The translations under genes were made by a program, and so were the position numbers. A stretch of 64,000 nucleotides of DNA. It comes from Duganella sp. CF517. GTDB taxonomy: Bacteria > Pseudomonadota > Gammaproteobacteria > Burkholderiales > Burkholderiaceae_D. The notes under the pieces were generated by a model, which had not been told where the DNA came from, made no database searches, and saw only the letters and a program-made list of their open reading frames with translations. The stretch lies in contig NZ_FODC01000004.1 in the NCBI RefSeq assembly GCF_900110275.1, forward strand, positions 310,001 through 374,000. Direction: 5' to 3'. Within the stretch, counting starts at the first letter, position 1; the number at the start of each line of letters is the position of its first letter. Below, one piece after another: positions 10,861 to 20,139 of this stretch.

Positions 10861-11700
10861 ATGCGATCCACACTACAGTTCGGCCGATTCAATTACCCCC
10901 TGCAAGGCGAGTCCGCGCGCGCGCGCGTGATGGGCATCCTCAACGTCACCCCCGATTCGTTTTCCGACGGCGGCCATTACCAATCGCTGGAGTTCGCCAT
11001 CTCGCGCGCCGAGCAAATGATCCTGGATGGCGTCGACATCATCGACGTTGGCGGCGAATCGAGCCGCCCCGGCGCGCCGCCGCTGCCGCTGGAAGACGAG
11101 CTGCACCGCGTGATGCCGGTGCTGTACGCGCTGCGCGACCAGGGGCCGGCGATCTCGGTCGACACCTACAAGCCGCAGGTGATGCGCGAAGCCATCATTG
11201 CCGGCGTCGATATGATCAACGACATCAACGGCTTCCGCGCGCCGGGCGCGTTGGAGGCGGTACGCGACAGCGACTGCGCGCTGTGTATCATGCACATGCA
11301 ATCGGACCCGCAACACATGCAGCTGGCGCCGTCGTACACCGACGTGGTGGCCGAGGTGATCGCTTTCTTGCGGGAACGGATCGATGCCATGATCGCATCG
11401 GGAATTGATCCGCGTCGATTGTGCATCGATCCCGGCTTTGGCTTTGGGAAGACGGTGGAGCATAATTACGCCTTACTCCGGGCCACAAGGCGGTTGATTG
11501 CGGAACTGGATATGCCGTTGCTGGCCGGCCTGTCGCGCAAATCGATGGTCGGCGCGGTGACGGGCAAACCGGTCGAGCAGCGCATGGCCGGCAGTGTCGG
11601 CGGCGCGCTGGCGGCGGTGGCGCACGGGGCGGTCATCGTCCGCGTGCACGACGTCGCCGAAACGGTCGACGCCCTCAAGGTATGGCAAGCTGCACATTGA
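10861..11700 (+). CDS. folP: Dihydropteroate synthase
   Basis: FolP condenses 4-aminobenzoate with dihydropterin pyrophosphate in folate synthesis and is the target of sulfonamides. The 279-aa TIM-barrel protein shows the two signature regions: MGILNVTPDSFSDGG (about 24-38) and the downstream DVGGESSRPGA (about 61-71), plus the late DPGFGFGK motif. Length is normal. It is followed 50 bp later by glmM, the usual ftsH-folP-glmM order of proteobacteria. Confidence 0.97.
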   Translation: MRSTLQFGRFNYPLQGESARARVMGILNVTPDSFSDGGHYQSLEFAISRAEQMILDGVDIIDVGGESSRPGAPPLPLEDELHRVMPVLYALRDQGPAISVDTYKPQVMREAIIAGVDMINDINGFRAPGALEAVRDSDCALCIMHMQSDPQHMQLAPSYTDVVAEVIAFLRERIDAMIASGIDPRRLCIDPGFGFGKTVEHNYALLRATRRLIAELDMPLLAGLSRKSMVGAVTGKPVEQRMAGSVGGALAAVAHGAVIVRVHDVAETVDALKVWQAAH

Positions 11701-11750
11701 ACCAATAAAGTAATAACATAATAACAACGCGACGATAAAGAGCACACAAC

Positions 11751-13103
11751 ATGGCACGTAAATATTTTGGCACCGATGGTATCCGTGGTCTGGTCGGCGA
11801 ATCGCCGATCACGCCTGACTTCGTTATGCGCCTCGGCTACGCGGCCGGCAAGGTCCTGGCGGGCGTCCCGCGCACCGGCGGCAAGCGACCGACTGTCCTG
11901 ATCGGCAAGGACACGCGCATCTCCGGCTACATGCTGGAAGCGGCGCTGGAGGCCGGTTTCTCGGCGGCCGGCGTCGACGTCATGCTGGCCGGCCCGATGC
12001 CGACCCCGGCGATCGCCTACCTGACGCGCGCGCTGCGGCTGTCGGCAGGCGTGGTCATCTCGGCGTCGCACAACCCGTTCCAGGACAACGGCATCAAATT
12101 CTTCTCCGACCAGGGCACCAAGCTGCCCGATTCCGTCGAGCTGGACATCGAAGCGGCGCTCGACCTGCCGATGGTGTGCGTGCCGTCGGAAAAACTGGGC
12201 CGCGCCAAGCGCCTCGACGACGCCCAGGGCCGCTACATCGAATTCTGCAAGAGCACCTTCCCGAACGAGCTGGACCTGCGCGGCATGAAACTGGTGGTCG
12301 ACTGCGCGCACGGCGCGGCCTACAACATCGCCCCGCACGTGTTCCACGAGCTCGGCGCGGAAGTAATTGCCATCGGCAACAAGCCGGACGGCTTCAACAT
12401 CAACCTCGGCCATGGCGCCACCGCACCGGAAGCGATGGCGGCGGCGGTGCGTGCCCACGGCGCCGATCTCGGCATCGCCCTCGACGGCGACGCCGACCGC
12501 CTGATCATGTGCGACGCCAACGGCCGCCTCTACAACGGCGACGAGCTGCTGTACCTGATGGTGATGGACCGCATGGCCACCGGCCCGGTGGCCGGCGCCG
12601 TCGGCACCCTGATGACCAATATGGCGGTCGAGGTGGCCTTGAAAGAGAAGGGCGTCGGCTTCGCCCGCGCCAAGGTCGGCGACCGCTATGTGCTCGAAGT
12701 GATGCAGGACAGGGGCTGGCTGCTGGGCGGCGAAGGCTCGGGCCACCTGCTGTGTCTGGACAAGCACACCACCGGCGACGGCATCATTTCGGCGCTGCAG
12801 GTGCTGTCCGCGCTCAAGCGCGCCGGTAAATCGCTGGAAGAGTGCACGGCCGAGCTGGTGCTGTTCCCGCAGACCTTGGTCAACGTCCGCGTCGCGCCCG
12901 GGTTCGACTGGACCAAGAACGCCGCCATGGTGGCTGAAAAGGAAAAGGTCGAGCGCGAACTGGAAGGCAGCGGCCGCGTGCTGATCCGCGCGTCGGGCAC
13001 GGAACCTTTGATCCGGGTGATGGTCGAAGCACGTAACGCCAAGGACGCCGATTCGATGGCTCAGCGCATCGCCGACAAGGTCGAAGCGCAGCTGGCGGCA
13101 TAG
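11751..13103 (+). CDS. glmM: Phosphoglucosamine mutase
   Basis: GlmM interconverts glucosamine-6-phosphate and glucosamine-1-phosphate, a step toward UDP-GlcNAc for peptidoglycan and LPS. The 450-aa protein has the phosphoserine loop ISASHNPFQDNGIK with the catalytic Ser106, the metal-binding DGDADR motif (about 245-250) and the C-terminal phosphate-binding RASGTEPLIRVMVE segment. Length is that of the family. Confidence 0.98.
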   Translation: MARKYFGTDGIRGLVGESPITPDFVMRLGYAAGKVLAGVPRTGGKRPTVLIGKDTRISGYMLEAALEAGFSAAGVDVMLAGPMPTPAIAYLTRALRLSAGVVISASHNPFQDNGIKFFSDQGTKLPDSVELDIEAALDLPMVCVPSEKLGRAKRLDDAQGRYIEFCKSTFPNELDLRGMKLVVDCAHGAAYNIAPHVFHELGAEVIAIGNKPDGFNINLGHGATAPEAMAAAVRAHGADLGIALDGDADRLIMCDANGRLYNGDELLYLMVMDRMATGPVAGAVGTLMTNMAVEVALKEKGVGFARAKVGDRYVLEVMQDRGWLLGGEGSGHLLCLDKHTTGDGIISALQVLSALKRAGKSLEECTAELVLFPQTLVNVRVAPGFDWTKNAAMVAEKEKVERELEGSGRVLIRASGTEPLIRVMVEARNAKDADSMAQRIADKVEAQLAA

Positions 13104-13122
13104 GGCGGCAACTGAGTTCAGT

Positions 13123-13150
13123 AATGAAAGATTAAGCTGGCCCTTTCATT
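13123..13150. other. Inverted repeat after glmM
   Basis: AATGAAAG (13123-13130) pairs with CTTTCATT (13143-13150) over a 12-nt loop. It lacks a T tract and its 3' end overlaps the -35 of the tRNA-Pro promoter, so its role as a glmM 3' end is uncertain. Confidence 0.3.
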
Positions 13151-13177
13151 GACGGCGAGGGCGCCAGGCGTTAGAAT
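13149..13177 (+). promoter_or_regulatory. tRNA-Pro promoter
   Basis: TTGACG (13149-13154) and TAGAAT (13172-13177) are spaced by 17 bp, and the predicted start lies only a few bases before the tRNA 5' end. Confidence 0.8.
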
Positions 13178-13185
13178 ACTGTCTT

Positions 13186-13262
13186 CGGAGTGTAGCGCAG
13201 CCCGGTAGCGCACCTGGTTTGGGACCAGGGGGTCCAAGGTTCGAATCCTTGTACTCCGACCA
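13186..13262 (+). tRNA. tRNA-Pro (anticodon TGG)
   Basis: The 77-nt cloverleaf has a paired acceptor stem (CGGAGTG with TACTCCG, closing on a G-T wobble), an encoded CCA end, and a seven-base anticodon loop TTTGGGA within CCTGG/CCAGG. The anticodon is TGG, reading proline codons CCN. It has its own promoter and terminator. Confidence 0.96.
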
Positions 13263-13271
13263 AGAACTTTT

Positions 13272-13301
13272 AAAACGGGTTGTCTCTGACAACCCGTTTT
13301 T
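13272..13301 (+). terminator. tRNA-Pro terminator
   Basis: A 13-bp perfect stem (13272-13284 with 13288-13300) around a TCT loop ends in a T tract (13297-13301). Confidence 0.9.
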
Positions 13302-13333
13302 CATTTCCGCGACGAGTTCTCGTCGTGTTATCT

Positions 13334-13410
<77 letters not shown>

Positions 13411-13536
13411 AAACATTTCTTATCTCGTTGCTTATCTCGTTGATCTCACGCCGGTGCCGCGATTCATTAATTGGATCTTGCTGCCGCCGATGCTACGCCT
13501 GAAATCGCAACCATTGGTACTAATAAATTCGGCACG

Positions 13537-13746
13537 TTAGTTTAAGAACTTAGCAGCGGCGAATGCCAAACTCGTCATTGTGATAGCCGTTCCTACAAAC
13601 CATTTGAGTAAAGTGCCCTCGGATCTTGCGATGTCTTCTTTTGTCGCATAGTTCGCTTTGATCACGGCTACGTCAACCTCAAGCATGGTTAGTCGCTCCA
13701 GCGTTTTTTCAGCAATCGATTCGAGTGCGGCTACACGAGCTTCCAT
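13537..13746 (-). CDS. Small coiled-coil protein with C-terminal membrane anchor
   Basis: This 69-aa open frame has a heptad-like N-terminal half (hydrophobic residues spaced as in MLEVDVAVIKANYATKEDI) and one C-terminal transmembrane segment (about 50-66). The layout resembles phage XhlA-type haemolysin accessory proteins and the larger protein at 24705-25181, which shares the coil, a K-x-D-aromatic-rich linker and a terminal membrane segment. The ribosome-binding site is weak. Function is unknown, and the gene may be a remnant. Confidence 0.5.
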   Translation of the reverse strand: MEARVAALESIAEKTLERLTMLEVDVAVIKANYATKEDIARSEGTLLKWFVGTAITMTSLAFAAAKFLN

Positions 13747-14059
13747 TCACGCCTAGTCCCTGTTTTTATTTCCATCGTCAACTAGTAATTCTGGCGGCGG
13801 ATGTGGTCTCCTGCGTTTATCCGACGGCTTCATGGCTGGACCAATAAGTAAGACATGGTTTAGGCTTTAAAGTTCGAAATACCGTTTGATAATACTTGTA
13901 AAGCGGCGCAGGAGTGGTCTCATCAACATATCAGTATCGGACCCACACTGCTAGTGATCGATCAAAGTTTGGCTGGAACTTAACCTCTCGGTACAGGTCG
14001 ATCGGTCCTGATTGTGCCAAAAATCAGCGCGATTGCACCGATTTTTGGCACGTTTTTCC
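13747..14059. other. Intergenic region with a 12-bp inverted repeat
   Basis: No gene is recognised. GTGCCAAAAATC (14014-14025) is the exact reverse complement of GATTTTTGGCAC (14040-14051). A T tract (14053-14057) follows on the plus strand, while the siderophore receptor ends at 14060 on the minus strand, so the hairpin may serve as its 3' end although the T tract faces the other way. Confidence 0.45.
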
Positions 14060-16159
14060 CTAGAATCGATAGCGGGCGGTGAGTTGTACGGAACGGGGCG
14101 CGCCCGGCAGGTTCAGGTTCTTGCTGCTGCCGTGGCCTGCCACGATGTAAGCGCGGTCGAACAGATTTTTAAAGTTCAAGGTCAGATCGACGCCGCCCTG
14201 GCGATAATAGGCCATCCCGTCGGCCGTCACGTAACTTGGCAGCGTTACCGTATTACCTGGATTGGCCATGCGATCGCCGACATAATTCACACCGCCGCCG
14301 ACACCGAAATGCCCAGCCAGCGCTTTACTGACCCACAAATTAGCGCCGTGTTTCGGTGTTAATGTCGGACGCTTTCCCTGAACGGCTTGACCATCATCGC
14401 GGGCAATGGACGAAATCATTTCGGCGTTTAAATAGGAATAACCGGCCCAGGTATTCCAGCCATTACCCAGGTCGCCGTTGAATGTCAGCTCTACACCCTG
14501 GGTGCGCTGCGTTCCAAGCGGCAAAACTCGCTGCGTCAACGGATCGGTGGTTTTAATATTGGTGCGCTCCAGCCGGAATATCGAAACGCCGGTAAATGCG
14601 CGGCCGTTGAATAAATCGTATTTGGCGCCGACTTCCTTGTTTTTGGTAATCTCCGGTGCGATCTGCGCATTGGCAGCGGTTAATGCAAAGCCTTCACCCG
14701 ATGGCTGGAACGAACGGCTAAACGATGCGTAATACGATTGCACCGCGTTCGGCTGGTAAACCAGGCCCGCGCGCGGACTCCAATTCCGGTCGGTGCGACT
14801 GACATTCGGCACGCCGGCGCGTCTTTCGACATTTTCCTGTTCAAACCGGTCGTAGCGGATGCCGGCCAGCGCTTTCCATTGCGGCGCCAAGGTCACCATA
14901 TCCTGCAAATAAGCGCTGGCGATTTTAAAGATGCCGAGGTTATTCGACGTCGGCGCGCCGCCGGCGGTGAACGGGACCACAGGATTGACCGGATTAAACA
15001 ACGACACTGTCGCGACATTGGCTTGCGAGCGTACCAGTTGGTTTTTGTTCTGTTTGCCGAATTCCACGCCGTAGAGGATCTGGTGCTGCATGCCGGCCAG
15101 TTCCGCCAGTTGTGTCAATTCGGTCTGATTCGAGTAGCCATCTTCGTCGCGGGCGACATTGCCCCGGGTGAGGGAGGCGGTGCGTGCAGTTTCGTTAACC
15201 GAGCCGACCAGCGTGTTGTTGCGGTCGAGCGAGTAGTCGTAGTGGCGGAAGGCGTTGCGCAGCGACAGCTGCGGATTGAAGCGGTGATCGAGGGTGAAAC
15301 CGTAGGCCTTCACTTCCGACTCGCTGTAGTCGAAATCTTTGGCGTTGGCCGCGCCGTAATAGGTGCCGGCCGGAACATCGACCGCGCGTCCCTGATAGGA
15401 AGGGATGCCGAAGTCCGTCAGGCGTTTATCTTTCAGATATTCGGCCTGCAACAACAACAGCGTGTCGGCGCCGAGTTTGATTTGCACCGATGGCGCCAGC
15501 GCGTGGCGCTTGAGGAACTGCTGGTCGCGATAGCTGTCCGAGTCCTCGGCCGCGCCCGTCAGCCGGAAGGCGGCCCCGTTGTCGGTCAGATTGCGCGCCA
15601 GATCGAATTCGCCGCGCTTCTGGCCCCAGCGGCCCACCGTCACGCCGACCTCGCTTCGGTCGATGCCCGGTTTTTTCGTGATGCGGTTGATCATGCCGCC
15701 GGACGAGCCGCGGCCATACAGCACCGACGCCGGCCCCTTGATGATCTCGATTTGTTCGACGTTCGACAGGTCGCGGAAATACAGCGCATCATCGCGCATC
15801 CCGTCGACAAACTGGTCGCTGATGGCGCTAAATCCGCGAATGGTGACCTGGTCGCGCTGGCCGTCGCCGTGCGACAGGCCGATCCCCGGCACCGCCCTGA
15901 GCACGTCCTGCATCGAGCCGGCGGCTTGATCGCGCAACAGTTGCTGCGGTACGACGTTGATGGTTTGGGGAATATCGCGCAGCGGCGCGTCGATCTTTGT
16001 GCCGGTGGTTGAGATCGTGGGGCGATATCCGTCCGCCTCGCCGCTGACGGTGACGACCGGCATGGCCTGGTCGGGCACCGCGCCGGTCTGCGCCAGCGCG
16101 GCGTGGGAAAAGGAAAGGCTGGCCAGCATCAGGGCCAGCGGTGTCTTGGTCGGTGTCAT
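14060..16159 (-). CDS. TonB-dependent siderophore receptor
   Basis: This 699-aa outer-membrane receptor should import ferric siderophores using TonB energy. It has a signal peptide (about 1-23, ending ALAQ), a plug domain (about 50-160, with the RDIPQTINVVPQQLL and MQDVLRAVPGIG segments typical of siderophore receptors) and a 22-strand barrel ending in an aromatic residue (ARYRF). A Fur-box-like sequence precedes it, supporting iron repression. No siderophore biosynthesis genes are near, so it probably takes up xenosiderophores; the ligand is unknown. Confidence 0.92.
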   Translation of the reverse strand: MTPTKTPLALMLASLSFSHAALAQTGAVPDQAMPVVTVSGEADGYRPTISTTGTKIDAPLRDIPQTINVVPQQLLRDQAAGSMQDVLRAVPGIGLSHGDGQRDQVTIRGFSAISDQFVDGMRDDALYFRDLSNVEQIEIIKGPASVLYGRGSSGGMINRITKKPGIDRSEVGVTVGRWGQKRGEFDLARNLTDNGAAFRLTGAAEDSDSYRDQQFLKRHALAPSVQIKLGADTLLLLQAEYLKDKRLTDFGIPSYQGRAVDVPAGTYYGAANAKDFDYSESEVKAYGFTLDHRFNPQLSLRNAFRHYDYSLDRNNTLVGSVNETARTASLTRGNVARDEDGYSNQTELTQLAELAGMQHQILYGVEFGKQNKNQLVRSQANVATVSLFNPVNPVVPFTAGGAPTSNNLGIFKIASAYLQDMVTLAPQWKALAGIRYDRFEQENVERRAGVPNVSRTDRNWSPRAGLVYQPNAVQSYYASFSRSFQPSGEGFALTAANAQIAPEITKNKEVGAKYDLFNGRAFTGVSIFRLERTNIKTTDPLTQRVLPLGTQRTQGVELTFNGDLGNGWNTWAGYSYLNAEMISSIARDDGQAVQGKRPTLTPKHGANLWVSKALAGHFGVGGGVNYVGDRMANPGNTVTLPSYVTADGMAYYRQGGVDLTLNFKNLFDRAYIVAGHGSSKNLNLPGAPRSVQLTARYRF

Positions 16160-16221
16160 GTAAGTCCCGTGAAGTAGTTGTTGGCTGGCTACTTGGGTCG
16201 CATGACACCTCGCTGGCTAAA

Positions 16222-16247
16222 TAGGAATGATTATCATCTGATTATCC
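16222..16247 (-). promoter_or_regulatory. Putative Fur box
   Basis: Read on the minus strand, two GATAAT hexamers and an ATCATT half form GATAAT-CAGAT-GATAATCATT, close to the Fur consensus GATAATGATAATCATTATC in its core (TGATAATCATT). It lies about 65 bp before the siderophore receptor start. Confidence 0.7.
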
Positions 16248-16283
16248 TCCTAAGATGCTAGTAACGCAAGAATCGGCGCCGCA

Positions 16284-18236
16284 TCAACGCGGCGCTGGCA
16301 ACAACTGCACCTCGATGCCCGAGTACATCGACGGCGCGCGATAAATCCGCTGCGTCGCCTTCTGGAAGTCGTCGGGCTTGGCCTTCGGAATCTCGACAAA
16401 GGTCTGAGGATTCAAGTCCACCAGCGGGAACCACGAGCTCTGGATCTGCACCATGATGCGGTGCCCGCGCCGGAAGGTATGGTTGACGTCGCTCATCGTG
16501 TAGTTGACCGGCTCCACCTTGCCCGGCGTGAACGGCTGCGGGTTCTCGAAGCCGTTGCGGAACTTGCCGCGCAGCGGATCGCCGCGCACCAATTGCTGAT
16601 AGCCGGCCATGGTCAGCGCCGGTTTCGGCACGTCGGTGTGGTGCTCGTCGCTTTGGCCGCTGTTGGGATAGCTCGCCGGATACACGTCGATCAGCTTGAC
16701 GACCCAGTCGGCGTCGGTGCCGGTGGTGGAGACGAACAGGCGCGGCTTGACCGGGCCGCTCAAGGTCACGTCCTCTTCCAGCACCTCGCTGCGGTAGGTC
16801 AGCACGTCCGGCCGGGTGGAGGCGAAGCGCTGGTCGCCCACCATGTATTCCTTCGGCACGCCGGTGGCCGGGTAGGCGGTGTACGGCACCGGCTTGCGCG
16901 GATCGGCCACATATTCGTCGAAGGCCTGGGCGGCGCCGGCGGCGGGCTGCTTCCAGTCGAGCGTGCCATTCGGGCCTAGATACAGGGTGCGGGCCTGGGC
17001 CTGCTTCGGCGGCCAGGCCGCGTAGGTGCGCCAGACGTTGCTGCCCGTTTCAAACGCGTACACCTCGGACACGTCCTTGTTCGGCACGCCTTTCAGATGC
17101 TGCTCGAAGAACGGGAATTCGATCTTGCTACGGAAGTAGTCGCCGGTCTTCGAGTCGAACTGGACATGGCCCAGGCTCTTGCCGTCGTAACGGCTCCAGC
17201 CGCCATGCGACCACGGCCCCATCACCAGGCCGCTGTAGATGCCGGGATTGTTGCGCTTGATCGTGCCGTAGGTGGTCAACGGCCCTTGCAGATCTTCGGC
17301 GTCGTACCAGCCGCCCACCGTCAGCACGGCCGCCTTGATATTTTTCAGGTGCGGTGCGATGTCGCGCGCTTTCCAGAAGTCGTCGTAGGTCGCGTGTTCG
17401 ATGGTGGGCATCAGCAGCGTGCGCTGGTTGGCGGTCATCGCGTTGGTGATGTTCGACAGCGTCAGGTGCGACAGGAAGAATTCGTAGGCGTCGGCGGTGC
17501 CGTAGTCGAAGCGGGTCCAGCTTTTCGGCAGCGGCGTCGGGTTGGGCACGTCGACGAAGGCGGAATAGAAGTCGAAATTGGCCGACAGCATGAAGGCGCC
17601 GCCGTGATACGAGTCGTCGTTCATGTACAGGTTGGTCACCGGCGCCTGCGGCGAGGCGGCCTTGATGGCCGGATGCGAATCGATGATGCTGGCCGACGTG
17701 TAAAAGCCCGGATATGAGATGCCCAGGATGCCGACCTTGCCATTGTTGTTGGGGACGTTCTTCAACAGCCACTCGACGGTGTCGTACATGTCCTCGCTTT
17801 CGTTGCCTTCGCCTTTGGCGCGCTTCGGGTTGACGTGCGGCGTCATCTCCTGCCACTTGCCCTCGGACATGTAACGGCCGCGCACATCCTGCTGGACGAA
17901 GATATAGCCGCTTTGCTCGAACTCGGGCGACGGCCCGACATGGTCCGGATAAAAATCGACGCCGTAGTGCAGCTCGTCGTCGATGTCGACGCCGGCGCTG
18001 TAGGGCGTGCGTTCCATCAGGAAGGGATAGCGCTTGCCGGCATCCTTGGGCACGTAGACGGCGGTGAACAGGCGCACGCCGTCGCGCATCGGGATGCGGT
18101 ATTCGTACTTGGTGTAGTGCTCGCGCAGATTGTATTTGGCCGGGGCCTCGACGGCGGCGGCGGCGGCCGGCAAGCAAAGTCCGCCCAGCACGAGCGTGTT
18201 GACAGCAAAGGCGAGGGCGGTAAGGCGCGATTTCAT
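16284..18236 (-). CDS. CocE/NonD family hydrolase (S15-type)
   Basis: The 650-aa secreted hydrolase belongs to the X-Pro dipeptidyl-peptidase/CocE family of acyl esterases and alpha-amino acid ester hydrolases. A signal peptide (about 1-27, ending PAAAAA) is followed by an alpha/beta-hydrolase domain with the nucleophile motif GISYPG (about residue 175-180), then a helical cap and a C-terminal jelly-roll domain. The chosen ATG is preceded by AAGGAA; the longer reading adds 23 residues with no ribosome-binding site. Substrate is not predictable. It lies upstream of the siderophore receptor but has its own spacing. Confidence 0.88.
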   Translation of the reverse strand: MKSRLTALAFAVNTLVLGGLCLPAAAAAVEAPAKYNLREHYTKYEYRIPMRDGVRLFTAVYVPKDAGKRYPFLMERTPYSAGVDIDDELHYGVDFYPDHVGPSPEFEQSGYIFVQQDVRGRYMSEGKWQEMTPHVNPKRAKGEGNESEDMYDTVEWLLKNVPNNNGKVGILGISYPGFYTSASIIDSHPAIKAASPQAPVTNLYMNDDSYHGGAFMLSANFDFYSAFVDVPNPTPLPKSWTRFDYGTADAYEFFLSHLTLSNITNAMTANQRTLLMPTIEHATYDDFWKARDIAPHLKNIKAAVLTVGGWYDAEDLQGPLTTYGTIKRNNPGIYSGLVMGPWSHGGWSRYDGKSLGHVQFDSKTGDYFRSKIEFPFFEQHLKGVPNKDVSEVYAFETGSNVWRTYAAWPPKQAQARTLYLGPNGTLDWKQPAAGAAQAFDEYVADPRKPVPYTAYPATGVPKEYMVGDQRFASTRPDVLTYRSEVLEEDVTLSGPVKPRLFVSTTGTDADWVVKLIDVYPASYPNSGQSDEHHTDVPKPALTMAGYQQLVRGDPLRGKFRNGFENPQPFTPGKVEPVNYTMSDVNHTFRRGHRIMVQIQSSWFPLVDLNPQTFVEIPKAKPDDFQKATQRIYRAPSMYSGIEVQLLPAPR

Positions 18237-18554
18237 GGATTCCTTGTGATCTGAAAGGCAAAGATGCGTAAGTGTAATGCCAGTGGATAACTTTGGCTGC
18301 GACAAATTTGCGCACCAACTTAATTCTCTTTAAAAACATCAACTTGCCGGAAGGGGTTGAGGCTTGTTAACAGCCTTATCCACAGAATTTGTTAACAACC
18401 GCGCGCATTGTTAATCCGGCAATAATTTGTACTTTTCGACATTTATGTTGGCTACCGCACAGTTGACGCTGAGACAAAATTATATTCTCCGCATCACCGA
18501 ATAAGGGTGTTCGGGAACTCTAATTGCACAATAACTAACTACGCGGAACTAAAA
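18237..18554. other. Divergent intergenic region with DnaA-box-like and GTTAAC motifs
   Basis: The 318-bp AT-richer gap separates the divergent hydrolase and PEP-CTERM genes. It contains a perfect TTATCCACA (18376-18384) and three TTGTTAA-type elements (around 18364, 18390 and 18408), the middle one being the palindrome TGTTAACA. These may be regulator sites. TTGACG near 18462 could belong to the PEP-CTERM promoter. Confidence 0.4.
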
Positions 18555-19142
18555 ATGAAAATCAAAAATATCTTGCTCGCATCGATGATCGCCGGCGCCA
18601 GCCTGTTCGGCTCGGCCGCTTTCGCCGCGAACGTGGGACAAACCGTCACGATCGACCTGGACGCGGATGGCGCCGGCGGTTACAACGCACACTTCGGCAA
18701 CACCTACGGTAGCGCCGACCGCACCAACACGTTCACCGACAAGTATATGTTCGTCCTGAACTCCAATTTCGATTCGTCGACTTCGCTGACCTCCAGCTAC
18801 CTGGCGTCGAGCACCGTCAAGGACCTGCAAATCACCTCGTTCAGCCTGGTGAAATATGACCCGATGACCAGCGCGGTGCTGGGCACCTACGCGGGCACCA
18901 ATACCACCGGTGGCGGCGCGCATCCGACCGATCGTTGGGAGTTGACCGCGACCGGCCTGTCGGCAGGCAGCTATTTCGTTCAAGTTGACGGCCTGGTGGC
19001 CGGCACTGGCGGCGGCGCTTACGGTTCCGACCTGACCATCGCCGTCTCCGCGGTGCCGGAACCAGCGACCTACGGCATGATGGCCGCCGGCCTGGGCCTG
19101 CTGGGCTTCGTCGCCCGCCGCAAGCAAGCCAAAAAAGCTTAA
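18555..19142 (+). CDS. PEP-CTERM sorting domain protein (FxDxF-like exported protein)
   Basis: This 195-aa exported protein has a signal peptide (about 1-22, ending AAFAA), a beta-rich Gly/Thr/Ser body, and a classical C-terminal sorting tail: VPEPATYGM, a transmembrane segment, and a basic end (ARRKQAKKA). Such tails are recognised by exosortase EpsH/XrtA, which removes them during export of extracellular-matrix proteins. The start is the ATG following GGAACTAAAA. The exosortase is not in this window. A strong terminator follows. Confidence 0.9.
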   Translation: MKIKNILLASMIAGASLFGSAAFAANVGQTVTIDLDADGAGGYNAHFGNTYGSADRTNTFTDKYMFVLNSNFDSSTSLTSSYLASSTVKDLQITSFSLVKYDPMTSAVLGTYAGTNTTGGGAHPTDRWELTATGLSAGSYFVQVDGLVAGTGGGAYGSDLTIAVSAVPEPATYGMMAAGLGLLGFVARRKQAKKA

Positions 19143-19165
19143 CCTACTAGGGTAGGTGTTGTCCG

Positions 19166-19203
19166 ACGCGTCTGAGCCTACGAACTCAGACGCGTTTTTT
19201 TAT
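19166..19203 (+). terminator. Rho-independent terminator of the PEP-CTERM gene
   Basis: ACGCGTCTGAG (19166-19176) pairs perfectly with CTCAGACGCGT (19185-19195) and is followed by nine T. Confidence 0.93.
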
Positions 19204-19507
19204 GGCCGCAAGCTATCGATCAACGCCCTGCAAGCGGCCGACCTGCGCTCCAGCCCCATCGGCGTGCCCGCGAGTGGCGCTGGACCGCGAGTCGATCACC
19301 GGCCAAGATCCGGCGTCGGCGTCGGCTCCGGCGTCGGCGCTGGCGGACCAGCGGCTGGCGCGCCTGAAGGTGGCGCGTGCCGGTCGCGCAAGCTTGGCGC
19401 CAGCGGTATTTCGCGCGTGTCCGGACCAGCCCGCTAAAAAGCGCAAGTCGCATGCTTGTGCGAAAATCGGTCATGGCGCCGTGGCGCGCCGCATCCACCG
19501 GAACCTT
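19204..19507. other. Intergenic stretch with GGCGTC repeats
   Basis: The frame of the downstream flavin reductase stays open through this region, but the encoded residues are Ala/Pro/Arg rich and unlike the family, so it is treated as non-coding. A short run of GGCGTCGGC-type repeats lies at about 19312-19350. Nothing else is recognised. Confidence 0.4.
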
Positions 19508-20131
19508 ATGACCGAACGTTATTTTTACCAGCCATCCCAAGGCCACGGCCTGCCGCACGATCCGTTCAACGCCATCGTCGGGCCGCGTCCGATCGGCTGG
19601 ATTTCCTCGCGCGGCGAACAGGGCAACCTGAACCTGGCGCCGTATAGTTTTTTCAACGCCTTCAACTACACGCCGCCATTGATCGGCTTTTCCAGCCAGG
19701 GCCGCAAGGATACGCTGCGCAATATCGAGCAGACCGGCGAGTTCGTCTGGAATCTGGCCACGCGCCCGCTGGCCGAGGCGATGAACGCCAGCTGTGCGCC
19801 GGCGCCACCGGAGGTGGACGAGTTCGTACTGGCGGGGCTGACGCCGGCGCCGTCGCGCCTCGTCGCGGTGCCGCGCGTGGCGGAAAGTCCGGTCGCGTTC
19901 GAATGCAAATGCACACAGATCATCCGCCTGCAAAGCGCGGCGGGCGAGCCGACCAATGGCTGGCTGATCATGGGGGAGGTGGTGGGGGTGCACATCGCCA
20001 ACGAACTGCTGCGCGACGGCGTCTATGACACGGCGGGCTCGCAAACGATCTTGCGCGGCGGCGGCCCGGCCGATTACTTCGAGATTGGACCGGATAGCCT
20101 GTTCCGCATGCGGCGGCCAGACTATCCGTAA
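19508..20131 (+). CDS. Flavin reductase family protein
   Basis: This 207-aa protein belongs to the FMN-binding split-barrel flavin reductase family. The N-terminal half has the family's GPRPIGWISS and NLAPYSFFNAFNYTPPLIGFS segments, where flavin binds, and the C-terminal half ends in GGPADYFEI. Members reduce FMN for partner monooxygenases or act as quinone/flavin reductases. The ATG at 19508 gives the usual family length; upstream ATG choices add about 100 non-homologous residues. No monooxygenase is adjacent. Confidence 0.85.
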   Translation: MTERYFYQPSQGHGLPHDPFNAIVGPRPIGWISSRGEQGNLNLAPYSFFNAFNYTPPLIGFSSQGRKDTLRNIEQTGEFVWNLATRPLAEAMNASCAPAPPEVDEFVLAGLTPAPSRLVAVPRVAESPVAFECKCTQIIRLQSAAGEPTNGWLIMGEVVGVHIANELLRDGVYDTAGSQTILRGGGPADYFEIGPDSLFRMRRPDYP

Positions 20132-20139
20132 GGCTTAAA

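Noticed and set aside
14014..14057. Hairpin as a classical terminator of the siderophore receptor
   Set aside because: The T tract is on the plus-strand side, the wrong direction for the minus-strand receptor; kept only as an inverted repeat.
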